Under the pieces are notes generated by a model. It did not search any database and had not been told where the DNA came from. It was given only the letters and a program-made list of their open reading frames with translations. This document shows positions 32,808-42,979 of a DNA stretch of 64,000 bases, one piece after another. A program made the translations under genes and the position numbers. The stretch is from RZYY01 sp036794825. Its GTDB lineage: Bacteria; Bacteroidota; Bacteroidia; Bacteroidales; 4484-276. Position 1 is the stretch's first letter, and each line of letters starts with the position of its first letter. The stretch covers positions 1 through 64,000 of the forward strand of contig DAIRGA010000025.1 in the NCBI GenBank assembly GCA_036794825.1, written 5' to 3'.

Positions 32808-35396
32808 ATGATAAGATCTCTCACTTTTCTCAGTCTGTTACTGATGATGTTAATCAGTAATTCAATCCAATCCCAGGTCACTATTACCGGCCATTTGTTT
32901 AATTCATCGAATCATCAGCCGGTGAGTAATGCAAATGTTAAACTCTCCGGCTCCCTGCAAGGAACTACTTCTGATGCAAATGGAAGATTCAGCCTGACCA
33001 GCAACTTTTCGACCGACACGCTTACATTCAGCGCTTTAGGGTACGTTGCTCAATCATTGGTTATTATAGCCGGCGATTCAACAAAGATTGATGTTGGTGA
33101 ATTATTTCTTACAGATAATGCAATTTCACTGGATGAAGTCAACATCATCGCCACTTACTCCACTGAGCGTCGTTCACCGTTGACCATTTCAAACATTCCT
33201 CAGCGAAAATTAACTGAACAGCTTGGAGATCAGCCATTTCCTGATGTGTTAAAAATGACCCCTGGTGTCTATTCAACACGAACAGGCGGCGGAAGTGGCG
33301 ACGCTGTCGTTACCATCCGGGGTTTTCAATCGGAGAATGTGGGTTTGTTGCTCAACGGCATTCCGATTTCGAGTGTGGAAAATGGGCTGATTTACTGGAA
33401 CAACTGGACCGGGTTGGCGGATGTAACGCGAGCCATCCAGGTGCAAAGGGGGCTCGGTGCATCAAATGTGGCGCTTAATTCGGTGGGTGGGACCATCAAC
33501 ATCATCACAAAAACCACCGAAGTTGAGGAGGGCGGTTTTTTGGAATACTCCGCTACAAGCTATGGGAACGCGAAAATGTCGTTGGGGCTTTCATCAGGCC
33601 TGATGGAAAATGGTTTTGCGGTTAATTTTCTTGGCTCCCGCACGCAGGGTGATGGTTACATTGATGCAACCTATGTGGATGCATGGGCATACTTCCTCAC
33701 TGTTGCCAAAACCTTCAACCCTAAACACAAACTGGTAATGACTGCTTTAGGTGCTCCGGAACGACACGGGCAGCGTAATCTGAAACTTTCCAAAGAAGAG
33801 ATTGACCGCAACGGGCTGAAATTCAACAAAGACTGGGGTAGTTACAACGGCAAGATCAACAATGCCTCTGAGAATTTCTACCACAAGCCCTGGATCACGC
33901 TAAACCACTATTGGAGCATCAGTCCTGAACTTTTTATCGCATCCTCTCTCTACATTTCACCTGGCTCAGGTGGAGGCAAATGGTCGGATGCTTATGGATG
34001 GAATACACCTTCAATTTTTGAGTATCGCAACCCATCCGGTCAAATTGACTGGAATGCCATTTACCAAAACAACGCAACTCACTTTGATTCAGCAATCTTA
34101 TCTAATGGTCAAGTGGCAACTGGGTTTTCAAAAAACGTTCAGACTCATTTTTTGGCAAGCCATAACTGGAATGGTTTTTTATCGAGAATGGAGTTTAAAG
34201 CCAGCAAAAGTCTGAAATACACGCTGGGAATCCATCTCCGGCAATTCAGGTCGGAACTGAAACAGACCGTTGAAGACTTACTGGGTGGGGATTTTTATAT
34301 TGATAATTACGCCTGGGCTGTGGATGGGTTGGCCGGTAGAAGCGAAATCAAGACCGTTGGCGACATCATCAAAGTTTATAATGGCGCAAAAAATCCCTCA
34401 GGAACATTGTTTGGTCAAATCAATTTTGATGAAGAGAAAATCAACACTTTTATAAGTGCATCACTCACTAGCACCTGGTACCAGCGCTGGGACAGATACA
34501 ACTACGTTAACGACATTTACAGCGATGTGATTCGGAAAAACGGATTTGATGTCAAAGCCGGGATAAATTACAAAATCAGTGAATCCATTGATATCTACAC
34601 CAATGGGGGATATTTCTCGCGTGCACCCTATTATAAATATGTTTTTGGCAACTTCACAAACGTGCCTACGCAGGGAATCGCCAACGAAAAAGTTCTGTCG
34701 GCCGAGGCTGGTATTCGCTACCTTACAGGAAAAACTCAAGCCGGGATCAATTATTATTACACCATTTGGGAGGACAAGAATTTTCTGTCGAACGAATACA
34801 TCCAACTGGAAAACAATTCCAGTACAAGGGCACTGGTAACGGGGCTGGACGCATTGCACATGGGTTTGGAGGCAGAGATCAATCATCAGTTCTGTGAGGT
34901 TTTCAGAGCCGGATGGTTTGTTTCGGCCGGTAACTGGAAATGGAGAAATGATGTGAGTGCAGTACTTTTCAACGACAACAATGTAGCAGTTGACACCGTG
35001 AATGTTTACGCCAACGGATTGAATGTCGGCGGTTCACCACAGTTTCAGACCGGATTGACCGGTGATCTGGTCATTTTCGAAAGATTCAATCTGTCGGCAA
35101 ACTGGATTTTCAATGACCTCTTTTACGCCAACTTTGATCCTGCATTGCGAACAAGTCCAGCTGACCGGAGCCAGGCCTACAGGATTCCGGGCTATTCGAC
35201 ACTCGATGTGCATTTAGGATATCCGTTCAGTCTCTTTAAACAGCCAGCAAGATTTGGCGTGAGTTGCTTCAACGCATTGAACAGCAAGCACATCATCCAG
35301 GGCGAAGACGGAACAGACCATACTATCGAAACTTTCAGGGGATTCTGGGATTTTGGCCGTACATTCAGCTTCTCCTTGCGAATGAATTTGGGTTAA
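32808..35396 (+). CDS. TonB-dependent receptor, predicted flavin uptake
   Basis: An 862-residue outer-membrane transporter: signal peptide (to IQSQ), a carboxypeptidase-regulatory-like domain (about 24-105; ITGHLFNSSNHQPVSNANVK), a plug (about 120-235; VVTIRGFQSENVGLLLNGIP, SVGGTINIITK), then a 22-strand-type barrel to an aromatic C-terminus (FSLRMNLG). It uses the TonB-ExbBD energy path. The FMN riboswitch in its leader implies the cargo is riboflavin, FMN or a related flavin; this is inferred from regulation, not from the sequence of the barrel. It is monocistronic, with no rib genes nearby. Confidence 0.88.
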   Translation: MIRSLTFLSLLLMMLISNSIQSQVTITGHLFNSSNHQPVSNANVKLSGSLQGTTSDANGRFSLTSNFSTDTLTFSALGYVAQSLVIIAGDSTKIDVGELFLTDNAISLDEVNIIATYSTERRSPLTISNIPQRKLTEQLGDQPFPDVLKMTPGVYSTRTGGGSGDAVVTIRGFQSENVGLLLNGIPISSVENGLIYWNNWTGLADVTRAIQVQRGLGASNVALNSVGGTINIITKTTEVEEGGFLEYSATSYGNAKMSLGLSSGLMENGFAVNFLGSRTQGDGYIDATYVDAWAYFLTVAKTFNPKHKLVMTALGAPERHGQRNLKLSKEEIDRNGLKFNKDWGSYNGKINNASENFYHKPWITLNHYWSISPELFIASSLYISPGSGGGKWSDAYGWNTPSIFEYRNPSGQIDWNAIYQNNATHFDSAILSNGQVATGFSKNVQTHFLASHNWNGFLSRMEFKASKSLKYTLGIHLRQFRSELKQTVEDLLGGDFYIDNYAWAVDGLAGRSEIKTVGDIIKVYNGAKNPSGTLFGQINFDEEKINTFISASLTSTWYQRWDRYNYVNDIYSDVIRKNGFDVKAGINYKISESIDIYTNGGYFSRAPYYKYVFGNFTNVPTQGIANEKVLSAEAGIRYLTGKTQAGINYYYTIWEDKNFLSNEYIQLENNSSTRALVTGLDALHMGLEAEINHQFCEVFRAGWFVSAGNWKWRNDVSAVLFNDNNVAVDTVNVYANGLNVGGSPQFQTGLTGDLVIFERFNLSANWIFNDLFYANFDPALRTSPADRSQAYRIPGYSTLDVHLGYPFSLFKQPARFGVSCFNALNSKHIIQGEDGTDHTIETFRGFWDFGRTFSFSLRMNLG

Positions 35397-35851
35397 CCGG
35401 ATACTTAAGGTTTCTCTGCAAAACAAGGTCTTGCCTTCGTATTTTTTGATGTATCAGATGCACTGCAAATTTTATCTTGCTATCAAAATTGTGTCTCCTT
35501 GTAAAGAAATGTGGCAAACATTAATTTAGAAGCTTTTCTAATTAAGAACTATTTACTTGAATGTGTGTGCTTTAGAAATACATTTTCTGGCAACTCCTGC
35601 AATTTAATAATAAATTAATCCAAAGTCGTGATCAAGTTGAGCTGACGGGAGCTATTTTTGCCACCTGAAAGATGAAATTCTAATGAGGAAATGCATAGAG
35701 AAAAATCTTATTAACACATCAATTTATCTAACTGAAATTCAGATACTTACAATTTAAAAACATTCTTCAGTTTTTATCAGATTTTCAGGTTTTAAACCTT
35801 ACTTTAGCCGACAATTTTAATTCTCATTTATTCACTTAAACTTTAAAAAGT
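35397..35851. other. Intergenic leader before the Oar-like receptor
   Basis: 455 bp without a supported gene. It is AT-rich near the second receptor. A near-consensus -7 box (TACTTTAG) sits at 35800-35807, 44 bp before the ATG. I see no riboswitch or terminator of note. Confidence 0.5.
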
Positions 35852-38800
35852 ATGATCAAAAAGTTACTCAGGTTCATGTTTACGATGGCTTTTGTGGTTT
35901 CTGTTCAATCCATGTTTGGACAGGGTTCTACGACATCTGCAATTAACGGCAGGGTGTTCGGATCAAACGGCGAATCCTTACCCGGAGCTACCGTTGTTGC
36001 TGTTGACGTTCCAACTGGATCCCAGTATGGAACGGTGACCGATCTGGACGGTTTCTACAGGCTGCCCAACCTCAACGCTGGTGGTCCATTTAAACTCACT
36101 ATCAGTTTTGTGGGTTATGAGCCACTTGTAAAAGACGGCGTTTATCTGCAGCTGGGACAAACACTTAAGTTTGACGCTACTCTCAGCGAGCAGGCAACTG
36201 CGCTCGAAGGCATCGAGATTGTTGCCCAGCAGCAGGACATTTTCGACGGAAACCGCACCGGTGCTGAAACCACTATCGGTTTGACGACCATTCAGTCTTT
36301 GCCATCTGTAGGACGTAATCTTTCAGATTTCACCCGTCTTACTCCCCAGGCAAAAGTCACCCAACTGGGTGGTGTGGAAATTGCCGGCAGCAACAACCGC
36401 TACAACTCAATTTACATTGATGGCGCTGTTAACAATGACGTTTTTGGTCTCGCTGACCAGGGAACCAACGGCGGTCAAACCGGGATTTCTCCATTCTCGC
36501 TGGATATTATTGACCAACTCTCGGTTCAGATTGCTCCTTACGATATTAAACTTGGCGGATTTTCCGGCGCCGGCATCAACGCTGTCACCCGTAAAGGTAC
36601 CAATGAATTTTCCGGATCAGCCTATTATGTTTTCCGCAATGAAAACCTGGCCGGATTAACACCTACAGATAATGCAGAAGCTGATCGCACAAAGCTGGCT
36701 GATTTTACTTCCAATACCTATGGTTTCAGACTTGGCGGGCCGATCATCAAGAACAAAGTATTCTTTTTTATGAATGCCGAAATTCAAAATGATGAAACTC
36801 CCCAGCCGTTTGATTTTGCTACCTTCAATGGCAGTGTGACTGCAGAAGATCTAACTGCACTGACCAACAAACTGAAGGGTTATGGCTATGATCCGGGTAG
36901 CTACACTGATGTGATCCGCTCACTTGAAGGAACAAAACTATTTGGTCGTATAGATTGGAATATCAACAACATACACAAATTGATGGTTCGTCATCAGTTT
37001 ACCAAAGGTATCTCCACCAGCCCGGCAAATTCCTCTTCCACCAACGTCAGATTTGCCAACAGCGGTATCTATTTCCCATCAACCACCAACACTACTGCTA
37101 TCGAATTAAAGAGTAACCTCAGCAGCACGATGAGTAATAACCTCATCATCGGTATTACGCTGGTGAGAGATGACCGAGATCCAATGGGTTCAAACTTCCC
37201 ATATGTTAGGATTAAAGATGGCAACTCCAACATCTACTTCGGTTCTGAGGAGTTCTCAACCGGTAACCAGCTGAATCAGGATATCATTACCCTGACCGAT
37301 AACTTTGAGCTTTACAAAGGAAAACATACTTTTACCTTTGGTACGCACAATGAGTACTATAACATGTACAACCTCTTCATCCGTCAAAACTTTGGTTCTT
37401 ACCAGTTTAACAGCATCAGCGACTTCCTCAACAATCAACCGGCATTCCAGTACGATCGTACTTTTTCTGCCATTGATAATGTAACCGGTGATGGTACTGC
37501 CGCCGCCGCAGACTTCAAAGCTCTGCAACTTGGTTTCTTCGCTCAGGACGAAATCCAGGTTAACGACAAACTGAAAGTTACTGCTGGTCTTCGTTTCGAC
37601 ATTCCTATGTTTTTGGATAGCCCACCGGTAAACAATGATTTTAATGACAATGTAATTCCAATTCTCGAGTCAAAAGGCTGGGATCTGGAGGGTGCAAAAA
37701 CCGGACAAATGCCTGATGCAGCCATAATGATCAATCCACGGGCAGGCTTTAATTATGATGTTAAGGGTGATAAATCCTTCCAGCTTCGCGGAGGTTTAGG
37801 TTTGTTCACCAGTCGCATTCCTTATGTATGGCCCGGCGCTATGTTCCAAAACAATGCTATGATAACCGGCGGTATGCGGGTTACAGCAGCCGGCGCACCT
37901 GAATTGATTTTCAACCCGGATTGGAATAACCAGCCAAGCATTCCCCCGACACAGCCCTCAGGCCAGGTGGATATTTTTGCCAAAGAATTCAAATTCCCGA
38001 AAGTTTTTCGCACAAGCTTAGCCGTTGACAAAAAACTGCCGTGGGGTCTCATCGGAACTTTGGAGGCAATGTACACCAAAACCATCAACAACGTTCTTTA
38101 CTACAACCTCAGGTACGAAAAGACCGGAAACCTTACAGGAAGCGGCGATGACAGACCCATCTGGTCACGAATTGACCTTGGAAAAGATCCCAGCACCGAC
38201 AAGAACCGCGCCTATACAGATATCATCCTTGGCACAAACACCAATAAAGGATATGCCTATAACCTGACGGCTCAGTTGCAAAAGACCTTCGATAACGGTT
38301 TCACAGGCAGCATTGCTTACAACTATGGTTATGCTGAATCAATGAATGACGGAGTGTCATCGCAAAACTCATCACAATGGAGGGTTCCGAACGTCAGAGG
38401 TAAAAACGATCTCGATCAGGCTGTTTCAGATTTTAGCGCAGGAAGCAGAATTGTGGGTTATGTTAACTACAAAAAAGAATACCTGGATTTCATGGGAACA
38501 AGTATTTCCTTGTTCTATACAGGTCAGTCGGGAGCGCTTTACTCCTACGGTTACGCAGACGGTTCAAGCACATTCCTTGGCGAAGACAACCAAAGCCTTG
38601 AGCTCATTTATGTCCCAAAAGATCAAAACGACATAAACCTGATTGATAAAGTGGATGCAAACGGCGTTGTAACACTGTCGAAAGAGCAACAGTGGCTCGA
38701 TCTCAATGCTTTCATCGAAGGTGACGACTATCTAAGCGGTCGTCGCGGAGAATATGCTGAAAGAAACAGCTCCAGAGTGCCTTTCATGAATCTTTTCGAT

Positions 38801-39100
38801 CTTCGCATTGCCCAGGATTTCTACACAAATGTCAACGGTAAACGCAACACTTTCCAGATAGCGCTTGACATTTTCAATCTCGGAAATATGCTCAACAAAG
38901 ACTGGGGAAGAATTTATTATGCTTCAGGAGCTTATTACAACAACTATCCTTTGATCAAATTCGAAGGTTTTGAAGCAGACAAGACCACGCCAAAATATTC
39001 CTTTACAAAACCCAAAGGCGAAGTATGGAGCATTGACGATAGCGGCATCTTAAGTTCGAGATGGCAGGGTCAAATCACCCTCCGTTACATCTTTAACTAA
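35852..39100 (+). CDS. Oar-like TonB-dependent receptor
   Basis: A 1082-residue outer-membrane protein. It has a signal peptide (to QSMFGQ), a carboxypeptidase-regulatory-like domain (about 28-112; AINGRVFGSNGESLPGATVV), and a plug with the Oar-type strings SLPSVGRNLSDFTRLTPQAK, NNRYNSIYIDGAVNNDVFGL and LGGFSGAGINAVTRKGTNEF. A long barrel ends in LRYIFN. Oar proteins were first seen in Myxococcus and often carry proteins or peptides; the cargo here is unknown. It ends in a strong terminator before the phosphodiesterase gene. Confidence 0.9.
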   Translation: MIKKLLRFMFTMAFVVSVQSMFGQGSTTSAINGRVFGSNGESLPGATVVAVDVPTGSQYGTVTDLDGFYRLPNLNAGGPFKLTISFVGYEPLVKDGVYLQLGQTLKFDATLSEQATALEGIEIVAQQQDIFDGNRTGAETTIGLTTIQSLPSVGRNLSDFTRLTPQAKVTQLGGVEIAGSNNRYNSIYIDGAVNNDVFGLADQGTNGGQTGISPFSLDIIDQLSVQIAPYDIKLGGFSGAGINAVTRKGTNEFSGSAYYVFRNENLAGLTPTDNAEADRTKLADFTSNTYGFRLGGPIIKNKVFFFMNAEIQNDETPQPFDFATFNGSVTAEDLTALTNKLKGYGYDPGSYTDVIRSLEGTKLFGRIDWNINNIHKLMVRHQFTKGISTSPANSSSTNVRFANSGIYFPSTTNTTAIELKSNLSSTMSNNLIIGITLVRDDRDPMGSNFPYVRIKDGNSNIYFGSEEFSTGNQLNQDIITLTDNFELYKGKHTFTFGTHNEYYNMYNLFIRQNFGSYQFNSISDFLNNQPAFQYDRTFSAIDNVTGDGTAAAADFKALQLGFFAQDEIQVNDKLKVTAGLRFDIPMFLDSPPVNNDFNDNVIPILESKGWDLEGAKTGQMPDAAIMINPRAGFNYDVKGDKSFQLRGGLGLFTSRIPYVWPGAMFQNNAMITGGMRVTAAGAPELIFNPDWNNQPSIPPTQPSGQVDIFAKEFKFPKVFRTSLAVDKKLPWGLIGTLEAMYTKTINNVLYYNLRYEKTGNLTGSGDDRPIWSRIDLGKDPSTDKNRAYTDIILGTNTNKGYAYNLTAQLQKTFDNGFTGSIAYNYGYAESMNDGVSSQNSSQWRVPNVRGKNDLDQAVSDFSAGSRIVGYVNYKKEYLDFMGTSISLFYTGQSGALYSYGYADGSSTFLGEDNQSLELIYVPKDQNDINLIDKVDANGVVTLSKEQQWLDLNAFIEGDDYLSGRRGEYAERNSSRVPFMNLFDLRIAQDFYTNVNGKRNTFQIALDIFNLGNMLNKDWGRIYYASGAYYNNYPLIKFEGFEADKTTPKYSFTKPKGEVWSIDDSGILSSRWQGQITLRYIFN

Positions 39101-39119
39101 TTCATATTGAATGATTTTG

Positions 39120-39149
39120 AGGAGGTTTGCCCGGCAGACCTCCTTTTTT
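39120..39149 (+). terminator. Rho-independent terminator after the Oar-like gene
   Basis: AGGAGGTTTGCC pairs with GGCAGACCTCCT (39120-39131 with 39133-39144, with a mismatch), then a T-run. It is near-perfectly symmetric, 19 bp after the stop codon. Confidence 0.85.
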
Positions 39150-39152
39150 ATT

Positions 39153-39160
39153 TATTTTTG
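39153..39160 (+). promoter_or_regulatory. -7 promoter box for the phosphodiesterase gene
   Basis: TATTTTTG matches TAnnTTTG, 16 bp before the ATG at 39177 and just after the terminator T-run; the T-rich setting lowers its weight. Confidence 0.4.
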
Positions 39161-39176
39161 AAGCCAAAATTTTGTC

Positions 39177-40397
39177 ATGATGAGAAAGTTTTTGATACTT
39201 TTCGCTGCCCTTTTAATTACCCGGATTGCAATCGGACAAATAGGGAAACCCGACGTTGTCAAATACCTGGTGGTGCTTTCGATGGATGGATTCAGAAATG
39301 ATTATATCGAAAAAGCGGCAACACCCACTTTCGATTCGATTGCCAGAATTGGGGTGAAGTCGAAGGGATTTATCCCGGCATTTCCATCCAAAACATTTCC
39401 AAACCATTACACTATGGCTACCGGCTTGTATCCTGACAACCACGGGCTGGTGAATAATACTTTTTATGACCCGGAAACCGGCACTACTTACCGGCTGGGC
39501 GACAGCTCTACCCGCAACAACCCTTACTATTACGGCGGTGAGCCCATTTGGGTAACCGCCTCTAAAGCCGGGCTGAAAACCGCTTCCTATTTCTGGGTAG
39601 GCACCGAGTTGCCAATTAAGGGAATTCAACCTGATTACTGGAAACTATATGATGGCTCAACACCCTTTGAAGCCCGGTTGGATACAGTGATTTACTGGCT
39701 TGGCCTTCCTGAGGAACAACGACCAAGGCTCATAATGTGGTACCTACAGGAGCCGGATGAATCGGGGCACATTTACGGACCGGAAAGCAACGAAATCTTT
39801 GACCTGGTAAGCAATCTTGACAAACTGGTGAGCGACTTCTGCCATAAAATCAATCAGTTACCACATGCAGGGCAGATCAATCTGATCTTCACCTCCGATC
39901 ATGGAATGGGGCAACTTTCGAATGACAGGGTAATTGATCTCGCCACTATTATCCCACCGGATTGGGTAGAGAAAGTAGTGGGTGGAAATCCAAACTACAA
40001 CATCAAAACTAAACCTGAATACCTCGATACAATTTTTCAACGACTTGTTGAAACCGAAAACATTAAAGTCTGGAAAAACCCTGATTTACCAGCAAGACTT
40101 AATTATGGTAAAAATCCGCGCACACTCGATCTTACTGTTGCAGCTGATCTGGGCTGGAGCATTAATTGGCAGAGATATTCCAATTACCGGTCGTCGGGAG
40201 GCACACATGGCTACGACCCAGCCTACCCGGAAATGCATGCAATTTTTTATGCCATTGGCCCCTCATTTAAAAGATACCATCTGCACCCCGCCATCGAAAA
40301 TGTCAACCTGTATGTGTTGATGGCTGAACTGCTTGGACTAAGTCCGGCTCCCAACGACGGTGACCTGGAAAAAGTGATAGATATGCTGAGACCCTGA
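39177..40397 (+). CDS. Ectonucleotide pyrophosphatase/phosphodiesterase family protein
   Basis: A 406-residue exported alkaline-phosphatase-superfamily enzyme (type I phosphodiesterase/NPP). After the signal peptide (to AIGQ) the two-zinc site is visible: SMDGFRNDYI (Asp), the nucleophile Thr in FPSKTFPNHYTMATGLYPDN, MWYLQEPDESGHIYG, IFTSDHGMGQL (Asp-His) and GGTHGYDP (His). It would hydrolyse nucleotide or phospholipid phosphodiesters in the periplasm. The exact substrate is not evident. Confidence 0.9.
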   Translation: MMRKFLILFAALLITRIAIGQIGKPDVVKYLVVLSMDGFRNDYIEKAATPTFDSIARIGVKSKGFIPAFPSKTFPNHYTMATGLYPDNHGLVNNTFYDPETGTTYRLGDSSTRNNPYYYGGEPIWVTASKAGLKTASYFWVGTELPIKGIQPDYWKLYDGSTPFEARLDTVIYWLGLPEEQRPRLIMWYLQEPDESGHIYGPESNEIFDLVSNLDKLVSDFCHKINQLPHAGQINLIFTSDHGMGQLSNDRVIDLATIIPPDWVEKVVGGNPNYNIKTKPEYLDTIFQRLVETENIKVWKNPDLPARLNYGKNPRTLDLTVAADLGWSINWQRYSNYRSSGGTHGYDPAYPEMHAIFYAIGPSFKRYHLHPAIENVNLYVLMAELLGLSPAPNDGDLEKVIDMLRP

Positions 40398-40592
40398 TTT
40401 TTAAAAAACAAGGCCTCATATACAGATAATATGTCAATACACCACCACAATACATTGATAATGTGTGTTTAACAAACAAACTTTTCCAAACAAAAAATTT
40501 CCCGTTTACTCAACTCTTCACCTGATCGAATCGAATTAGGGTAATTGGGCGACAATTAATTATTAGCATATAGATAAATCACTACATTTCAG

Positions 40593-41168
40593 ATGCTGCA
40601 ACCAAAATTCAATATCATTCTTGCTTCCAACTCTCCGCGCCGTCAGAAACTGCTTAAAGAGATGAGGATTGATTTTCGGGTTGAGGTAAAACCCGTTGAA
40701 GAGGATTTTCATCCGGAAATGAAACCGGAGGAGATAGCACTTTTCCTGTGCGAAAAGAAAATCAAAGCTTTTGATGATTCGGAAATCGGTCCGCAAACAC
40801 TTATTATTACGGCCGATACCATAGTTTGTTTAGGCGATGAAATCCTCAATAAGCCCGAAAGCCGTGAACATGCAATCGAAATGATTGAAAAGCTTTCGGG
40901 CCGGTTACACAGGGTGATAACAGGTGTGGCGTTAAGATCGAAAGAGAAGATGATTTCGTTCACCGAGACGACGGAGGTAATTTTCAAAAATCTCAATCGC
41001 ATGGAAATTGAATTTTATACAGATAATTTCGAACCTTATGATAAAGCGGGCGCTTACGGGATACAGGAATGGATAGGTTTAACAGGCATCGAAAGAATCA
41101 ACGGCTCATACTACAACGTAGTCGGGCTGCCCACTGCAAGGCTTTGGAAAGAGCTCGCTGCGTTTTGA
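40593..41168 (+). CDS. maf: Maf-like nucleoside triphosphate pyrophosphatase
   Basis: A 191-residue Maf/HAM1-like house-cleaning enzyme. It shows ILASNSPRRQKLLKEM, VEEDFHPEM, ITADTIVCLGDEILNKPESR and the C-terminal YDKAGAYGIQEWIG and YYNVVGLPTARL. It hydrolyses dTTP, UTP or modified nucleotides and may restrain septation. The QEW/GxxG pattern fits the dTTP/UTP group. It precedes DUF502 by 78 bp. Confidence 0.93.
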   Translation: MLQPKFNIILASNSPRRQKLLKEMRIDFRVEVKPVEEDFHPEMKPEEIALFLCEKKIKAFDDSEIGPQTLIITADTIVCLGDEILNKPESREHAIEMIEKLSGRLHRVITGVALRSKEKMISFTETTEVIFKNLNRMEIEFYTDNFEPYDKAGAYGIQEWIGLTGIERINGSYYNVVGLPTARLWKELAAF

Positions 41169-41246
41169 GTTTAAATTTCCCTTTGCCAATAACATTATCA
41201 CCAATCCGTTGTTTGAAAGATACCAAAACTGACTTTTAACGTTCCA

Positions 41247-41834
41247 ATGGAATCCAACAAATTAATCACCCGTTTGATCCGATATTTCTTTCAGGGACTT
41301 TTATTTACGGGTCCTATTGCGATTACGATTTATTCGGTATGGATCATTTTCGATTGGGTTGACGGGTTGCTCTACAAACACATCGAGAACTACTTTGGTT
41401 TTCCAATTCCAGGCCTGGGAATACTTGCAATGCTTATCATTATTACCTTAACCGGCTTTGTTGGGTCTTCGTTTCTATTCAAACCAATGGTAAAACAACT
41501 TGACGCGCTGTTGGCGAGAACTCCGTTTATCAAGATAATTTACACATCGGTAAAAGACCTGATTGCTGCTTTTGTGGGGCAAAAAAAACGGTTCAATCAG
41601 CCTGTACTGGTCAAAGTTACCAATGATGGCGCAATTGAAAAGATTGGGTTTATCACGGACGAAGACCTGAGTGTTTTAGGCATATCCGAAAAAAAGATCG
41701 CTGTTTATCTTCCTCATTCTTACGCCTGGTCGGGTAATTTGTTCATCGTTCCGGCTACACATGTTACCCGTATCGAAGCCTCAGCCACCGAAGTGATGAA
41801 ATACATTATCTCAGCCGGAGTTACAAAAATTTGA
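41247..41834 (+). CDS. DUF502 membrane protein
   Basis: A 195-residue inner-membrane protein: two helices (about 14-40 and 60-85; GLGILAMLIIITLTGFVGSS) followed by a soluble domain with TPFIKIIYTSVKDLIAAF, VYLPHSYAWSGNLFIVPATH and the acidic tail region. A conserved family without a defined biochemical role. It is followed by surE at a 14-bp gap. Confidence 0.9.
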   Translation: MESNKLITRLIRYFFQGLLFTGPIAITIYSVWIIFDWVDGLLYKHIENYFGFPIPGLGILAMLIIITLTGFVGSSFLFKPMVKQLDALLARTPFIKIIYTSVKDLIAAFVGQKKRFNQPVLVKVTNDGAIEKIGFITDEDLSVLGISEKKIAVYLPHSYAWSGNLFIVPATHVTRIEASATEVMKYIISAGVTKI

Positions 41835-41848
41835 AATACTCTACTACC

Positions 41849-42685
41849 ATGGATAAAAACAGACCAACCATACTGGTTACCAACGACGATGGAATCAACG
41901 CTCCCGGTATTCGCACCTTAATCAAGGTTATGCGAAAGCTGGGTGATGTGTATGTTGTGGCGCCTGACCGGCCACGTTCAGGAAGTGGACATGCAATAAC
42001 CGTTTCGATGCCGCTCAGGGTGTCACCGGTTCACAAGGAAGATGGCTACCAGGAATTCCGCTGCAACGGAACCCCGGTGGATTGCGTGAAACTCGGCGTT
42101 CAGATTGTTCTGCGCCGTCAACCTGACCTGCTGGTTTCGGGTATCAATCATGGTTCCAATGCGTCCATCAACGTGGTTTATTCGGGAACAATGGCTGCGG
42201 TGATCGAGGCTGCAATTGACAAAATTCCTGCTATCGGATTTTCGCTGGATGATTACGAAATCAACGCAAACTTTTCACATACAGAGAAATACATCGAACA
42301 AATCGCAAGGGAAGTGCTCGAAAAAGGGCTTCCTTACGGCACTTGCCTGAACGTAAATTTTCCGGCATTCAACTTTGAACCGCTTAAAGGAGTGAAAGTC
42401 TGCCGCCAATCTCTTGGCTCCTGGAAAGAAAGATTTGACGAACGAACCGACCCACGCGGACGTGACTACTACTGGATTACAGGCGTTTTCAGCAATCCCG
42501 ACCACAAAGAAGGAACCGACACCTGGGCCATGGAACAGAATTACGTTGCTTTGGTTCCAATGAAATTTGACCTTACCAATCACGATTCTTTATCATTACT
42601 GGAACATTTTGATTTTGAGCTAAATCACAATTCTCAGCCAGTGTTGGCAAAGGATTCGGTGGAAAAGGCTCACGAACAGGATTAG
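41849..42685 (+). CDS. surE: 5'/3'-nucleotidase SurE
   Basis: A 278-residue metal-dependent nucleotidase (also exopolyphosphatase in some species). The metal site lies in VTNDDGINAPGIRTL; other family strings are VAPDRPRSGSGHAITV, CNGTPVDCVKLG and SGINHGSNASINVVYSGTMA. The ATG at 41849 is used; an in-frame TTG at 41831 overlaps the DUF502 stop but lacks support. It lies in the DUF502-surE-small membrane protein-lpxB run. Confidence 0.95.
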   Translation: MDKNRPTILVTNDDGINAPGIRTLIKVMRKLGDVYVVAPDRPRSGSGHAITVSMPLRVSPVHKEDGYQEFRCNGTPVDCVKLGVQIVLRRQPDLLVSGINHGSNASINVVYSGTMAAVIEAAIDKIPAIGFSLDDYEINANFSHTEKYIEQIAREVLEKGLPYGTCLNVNFPAFNFEPLKGVKVCRQSLGSWKERFDERTDPRGRDYYWITGVFSNPDHKEGTDTWAMEQNYVALVPMKFDLTNHDSLSLLEHFDFELNHNSQPVLAKDSVEKAHEQD

Positions 42686-42688
42686 CGG

Positions 42689-42979
42689 ATGAAACAAATA
42701 CATCAGTTTTTCGACAGAGATTCTCATGTTTTCGGGGCTTTGGTTGGATTGGCCACACCGGCTGTACTTTACGTGATATTCAAAAATATCCTTTCATTAA
42801 TGCCCTTCATTGCCCAGGCAACTGGTAACCCAGGCAACAAAATTATGCTGCTGTCTCTTGCCGGAAACCTGCTCTGGATACGCTATTTTCTGGTGAACAA
42901 AAAAGCAGAAAACACCGGAATTGCCCTTGTTTCCATAACTCTACTGATGGTGATCCTATTCTTCATATTTTTCAGGTAA
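42689..42979 (+). CDS. Small membrane protein, three helices, unknown function
   Basis: A 96-residue hydrophobic protein with three predicted membrane helices (about 14-37, 49-66, 74-96; the last is LVSITLLMVILFFIFF). I do not recognise a family. It starts 3 bp after surE, and its stop codon (TAA) directly abuts the lpxB ATG with no gap, so translation is likely coupled and the role may concern lipid A or envelope synthesis. This is inference from position. Confidence 0.75.
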   Translation: MKQIHQFFDRDSHVFGALVGLATPAVLYVIFKNILSLMPFIAQATGNPGNKIMLLSLAGNLLWIRYFLVNKKAENTGIALVSITLLMVILFFIFFR

